Part shown: positions 8,418 to 11,041 of the stretch, piece by piece
Numbering within the stretch: position 1 is the stretch's first letter
Layout of the letters: every line of letters starts with the position of its first letter
Assembly (NCBI GenBank): GCA_015661935.1
Contig: DQVD01000118.1
Span: forward strand, 1 to 11,041
DNA from: Desulfocapsa sulfexigens
GTDB taxonomy: Bacteria > Desulfobacterota > Desulfobulbia > Desulfobulbales > Desulfocapsaceae
Length of the DNA stretch: 11,041 bases
Direction: 5' to 3'
Made by a program: the position numbers and the translations under genes
Notes under the pieces: generated by a model
The model's input: only the letters and a program-made list of their open reading frames with translations
Told to the model about the DNA's origin: nothing
The model's database searches: none

Positions 8418-9449
8418 ATGCATAAAATAATACTTTCACTTATTCCAGCACTTTTTTTATTATTTATTTCATTTGGAGAATCCGCAATGGCAGAAAAGAA
8501 ACTGGCAGATGGCATGTACGCTAAATTCGTCACTAATAGAGGCGAAATCATCTGCGAACTTGAATACGTAAAAACCCCTCTCACCGTAGCAAACTTTGTG
8601 GGTCTCGCAGAAGGTACCAAAGAGCTTGGCGGTGGTGCTGGAAAAGCAGGCTCTCGATTTTATGACAACCTTACCTTTCATCGGGTAATTAACGATTTTA
8701 TGATTCAGGGCGGATGCCCGCTGGGAACCGGTACAGGTGGACCGGGTTACACCTTCCCTGATGAAATAGATCCGAGCCTCAAACACAGCACCCCCGGCAT
8801 CCTGTCAATGGCTAATGCAGGCCCCGGTACCAACGGCAGTCAGTTCTTTATCACCCATGTTCCCACCCCGCACCTTGATGGAAAGCACACTGTCTTTGGT
8901 CATGTGGTCTCCGGTATGGATGTGGTAAACAAAATAAAGAAAGATGATAAGCTTGAAACAATTGAGATCATCCGTGTAGGAGCTGAAGCAAAGGCCTTCA
9001 AAAGTGACCAGGCTGCCTTTGATGCACTCCTTGAAAGCCATGAAGCAAGGCGCAAAGAAAAAGAACTCGCTGCCATGGAAGAAGCCATGGAACAGATCAA
9101 GAGACAATATCCCGATGCAATCACCACCGACACAGGTCTTAAGTATGTTGTCAATGCTGAAGGATCGGGAGACACTCCTGCAGTCGGAGCTATGGTCAAG
9201 GTTCATTATACAGGTAAATTGCTCGATGGAACCAAATTTGATTCCTCTGTAGATCGGGGAACCCCCATTGATTTCCCTGTTGGCCAGGGGAGAGTTATAA
9301 AAGGATGGGATGAAGCGCTGCTTACAATGAAGAAGGGTGAAAAACGTACTCTTATTATTCCTGCAAATCTGGGTTATGGAGCTTCAGGACGCGGTCCTAT
9401 TCCACCGCATGCTACAATGATATTTGATGTGGAATTAATTGATTTTTAA
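8418..9449 (+). CDS. Periplasmic dual prolyl isomerase: cyclophilin-FKBP fusion
   Basis: A predicted folding catalyst that isomerises X-Pro bonds, probably in the periplasm. Residues 1-25 form a signal peptide (MHK, hydrophobic core, AMA before Glu26); there is no lipobox. A complete cyclophilin domain spans about 32-188, with Arg89, Phe94, Met95 and Gln97 in [13 protein letters not shown], then NGSQFFIT and [10 protein letters not shown]. The position of the cyclosporin-contacting Trp of human CypA is His152. A charged helical linker (about 192-232) leads to an FKBP domain (about 236-343) with Tyr264, Phe274-Asp275, Val293-Ile294, Trp297, Tyr320 and Phe336 at the expected pocket positions. 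Both active sites look intact. The ATG at 8418 has AAGGA upstream. A second in-frame ATG (8487, codon 24) has its own GGAG eight bases before it and would give a cytoplasmic form. A strong terminator follows, so it is probably monocistronic. Confidence 0.93.
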   Translation: MHKIILSLIPALFLLFISFGESAMAEKKLADGMYAKFVTNRGEIICELEYVKTPLTVANFVGLAEGTKELGGGAGKAGSRFYDNLTFHRVINDFMIQGGCPLGTGTGGPGYTFPDEIDPSLKHSTPGILSMANAGPGTNGSQFFITHVPTPHLDGKHTVFGHVVSGMDVVNKIKKDDKLETIEIIRVGAEAKAFKSDQAAFDALLESHEARRKEKELAAMEEAMEQIKRQYPDAITTDTGLKYVVNAEGSGDTPAVGAMVKVHYTGKLLDGTKFDSSVDRGTPIDFPVGQGRVIKGWDEALLTMKKGEKRTLIIPANLGYGASGRGPIPPHATMIFDVELIDF

Positions 9450-9478
9450 TTAAAACTCTTTCCAGACATTATTTTAAA

Positions 9479-9516
9479 GGCCTGACCGGAATAAATTCCT
9501 GTCAGGCCCTTTTTTT
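9479..9516 (+). terminator. Intrinsic terminator of the prolyl isomerase gene
   Basis: A perfect 8-bp stem GGCCTGAC/GTCAGGCC (9479-9486 with 9501-9508), with further GGAAT/ATTCC pairing inside, is followed directly by CTTTTTTT. It starts 29 bases after the stop codon and is a textbook rho-independent terminator. Confidence 0.93.
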
Positions 9517-9527
9517 GTTTTTAACTT

Positions 9528-9556
9528 GTAGCAATAATATAGCCTATCATTGCTAC
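9528..9556. promoter_or_regulatory. 8-bp perfect inverted repeat before the response-regulator gene
   Basis: GTAGCAAT (9528-9535) and ATTGCTAC (9549-9556) are exact inverted repeats around a 13-base AT-rich centre. They lie in the 75 bases between the upstream terminator and the next ATG, where the promoter must be. The spacing suits a dimeric repressor or activator site. A second weak terminator is the alternative, since a T-rich but interrupted stretch follows. Confidence 0.4.
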
Positions 9557-9591
9557 TTTATTATTTATATGTACAACCGTGGAGAAAAAAC

Positions 9592-10791
9592 ATGCTGGTG
9601 ATCTTTTGTGAAGAATGCGGCGGAAAAAATATGGTCGACCAGGAAACCCTTGAGCACCTGGAAGAACAGGCCATTAATTGCCAAGTCTGCAACAGTCACA
9701 TTTCCATGGAGACTGTTATTTCCTACTCCGGATCTGGAAAAAGTGCTGACACAAAAGACCTCAGGCTTCTCTTTGTTGACGATGACCCCATTTTTCTGGA
9801 ACTAATGAATGCTGCCATAACTAAAGAATACATGGTGAGCCTTGCTCAGACAGGAGAAGAAGGATTACGACTGGCTGAAGAACTCACGCCGGACATGATT
9901 TTTCTTGATATCAACATGCCGGGAATGGATGGGTACGAGATCTGCACAGAGTTAAAAAACAATGTGCAGCTCCGCCACATACCAGTCATCTTTATTTCTG
10001 CCAACACAGCAGTGGATGACGAGTGGAAAGGCTTGAACCTTGGAGCTGTTGATTATATGAGTAAACCCATTGAACCACAAATATTCCATGCTCGGGTGAG
10101 CGTTCATATCAGGATACAGAAGCTTTTAAATGAGCACAAAAAAGAGGCACAAAATTCCCGGGATCTCGCACAAAAATTAAAAGAAAATGCTCTGCTGCTT
10201 GAAGAAAAGAAGGAAATCCACAACTTTGCATTAATGGCATTAAAAAATGGCCTGGATGAAGTCAATCAAATGGTCTCCCTGCTTGACTCCAATGGAAAAA
10301 TAAAATGGGTAAACAATAAATGTTCGAAAACACTCGGACTCCCTCTCGAAAATATAATTGGTCATTCCTGTTCATATTTATTTTCCGATACAGCGGAAGA
10401 GTGTGCCGCCTGTTTTGAGCCATCGGTAAAAAAGAACAATGAGTATCAGGCTATTGAGCATTTCAGCAGCAAGCTGCAAACTCAGGTATCCCACAAGCAC
10501 ATCCCTGTTTTCAACGATGAAGGTGAACTCCTTTCACAGATTCATATAGCAACCCCTCATGACAATATCCAAGAAGAGCAGCGACAGGAAAAGGATCGTC
10601 TGGAGCAATTTGTCCAAAAACGACTAACTGATCTGGCCAATCTTGTTACAACACTTAGTGCAGTGAGCCACTCTGTTACTAATGCCAAAACAGAAGATGA
10701 GCAATTTGTCGAATACAGCGGTTATGTCTCGAATTCACTATCAAAACTTACTGAAATATTAGATGAGTTAAAGCACCGTACTGCTACATGA
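9592..10791 (+). CDS. Orphan signalling protein: zinc ribbon - receiver - PAS
   Basis: A 399-residue response-regulator-like protein with no recognisable DNA-binding or enzymatic output. Order: N-terminal two-CxxC zinc-ribbon-like segment (Cys6, Cys9, Cys30, Cys33); receiver domain (about 57-177) with acidic cluster Asp63-65, phospho-acceptor Asp106 in FLDINMPGMDGYE, Ser136 and Lys158; coiled coil (about 178-225); PAS domain (about 226-322) with Cys244, Cys260, Cys271 and Cys274; and a helical C-terminus (about 326-399). The segment AVSHSVTN (His360) faintly recalls a histidine-kinase H-box, but no ATPase domain follows. The ATG at 9592 is chosen because GGAG lies seven bases upstream; an in-frame TTG at 9550 would add 14 residues inside the inverted repeat and lacks a ribosome site. 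No partner kinase is in the window. The signal and target are unknown; a protein-protein signalling adaptor is the natural inference. Confidence 0.85.
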   Translation: MLVIFCEECGGKNMVDQETLEHLEEQAINCQVCNSHISMETVISYSGSGKSADTKDLRLLFVDDDPIFLELMNAAITKEYMVSLAQTGEEGLRLAEELTPDMIFLDINMPGMDGYEICTELKNNVQLRHIPVIFISANTAVDDEWKGLNLGAVDYMSKPIEPQIFHARVSVHIRIQKLLNEHKKEAQNSRDLAQKLKENALLLEEKKEIHNFALMALKNGLDEVNQMVSLLDSNGKIKWVNNKCSKTLGLPLENIIGHSCSYLFSDTAEECAACFEPSVKKNNEYQAIEHFSSKLQTQVSHKHIPVFNDEGELLSQIHIATPHDNIQEEQRQEKDRLEQFVQKRLTDLANLVTTLSAVSHSVTNAKTEDEQFVEYSGYVSNSLSKLTEILDELKHRTAT

Positions 10792-11041
10792 AAAAAGAAA
10801 ATCCTCTGTAAGGCACTCAAAACCTATTCGGGCAGAAGTAAATACAATATGGGAGTTATGCTCGTCTGATCCAGTCTGATTATACAAAACATTACCGCTT
10901 ACCAGGCCATGATGCCCTGCGGACACATTCAGAATACAGAAGCCAGAATAATTAGCAGCCTGCGGCTAAAATAACTACAGTTGGTTTTCATCTGGCAGCC
11001 ACTTCCGAGAATGATTCACACAAAAAGCATAAATGATCCTT
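10792..11041. other. Right-edge region with no supported gene
   Basis: All frames are broken by frequent stops. A minus-strand frame is open from the window edge to a TAG at 10977-10975 (about 21 residues) and could be the tail of a gene beyond the edge, but it is too short to support. A weak inverted repeat TTAGC/GCTAA lies at about 10951-10968. No convincing intrinsic terminator for the response-regulator gene is seen. Confidence 0.4.

Noticed and set aside
8469..9206. Minus-strand open frames of about 99-133 residues under the prolyl isomerase gene
   Set aside because: They lie antisense to two well-conserved domains with all active-site residues; composition is what antisense of that gene gives.
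9550..9591. TTG start giving a 14-residue N-terminal extension of the response-regulator protein
   Set aside because: The ATG at 9592 has GGAG at good spacing and begins the Cys-rich domain; the extension runs through the inverted repeat and has no ribosome site.
10975..11041. Minus-strand gene tail entering from the right edge
   Set aside because: Only about 21 codons are visible, with no recognisable motif, so it cannot be told from chance.
11011..11041. Plus-strand ATG open to the right edge
   Set aside because: Ten codons with no convincing ribosome site; not supportable.

Overview
The window reads as ordinary chromosomal housekeeping DNA of a Gram-negative bacterium. It has moderate base composition, a signal-peptide-bearing periplasmic folding enzyme and orthodox bacterial pyrimidine, folate and acetate enzymes. 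The ftsH-folP linkage, the cyclophilin-FKBP fusion and the zinc-ribbon response regulator make me think of Desulfobacterota (a Desulfobulbales-like sulfate reducer), but this is an impression; no marker gene here settles it.

Layout. Five genes are on the minus strand. In transcription order they are carA (8136-7015), carB (6743-3513), ftsH (3062-1038), folP (1035-235) and the start of ackA (224 to the left edge). carA and carB encode the two subunits of carbamoyl-phosphate synthase, which feeds pyrimidine and arginine synthesis. ftsH, folP and ackA are nearly contiguous (2 and 10 bases apart) and look like one transcript serving membrane-protein quality control, folate synthesis and acetyl-phosphate metabolism. 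Two genes are on the plus strand, divergent from carA. One is a secreted cyclophilin-FKBP fusion prolyl isomerase (8418-9449) with a strong intrinsic terminator. The other is an orphan zinc-ribbon/receiver/PAS signalling protein (9592-10791).

The least ordinary DNA lies between the genes. Two related fold-back repeats flank carB, one at about 3313-3498 downstream of it and one at about 6797-6953 between carA and carB. They share the left-end sequence, a T-run followed by CGT, and a central hairpin. They look like small non-coding inverted-repeat (MITE-like or REP-like) elements, and the second one splits what is usually a tight carAB pair. The carB stop codon lies in the loop of a perfect hairpin whose T-tract points antisense. 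Upstream of ftsH is a structured leader of about 200 bases behind a plausible promoter. An 8-bp perfect inverted repeat precedes the response-regulator gene.

I do not see a defence system, CRISPR array, transposase, tRNA or rRNA. The candidates for something undescribed are the fold-back repeat family and the domain architectures of the two plus-strand genes.
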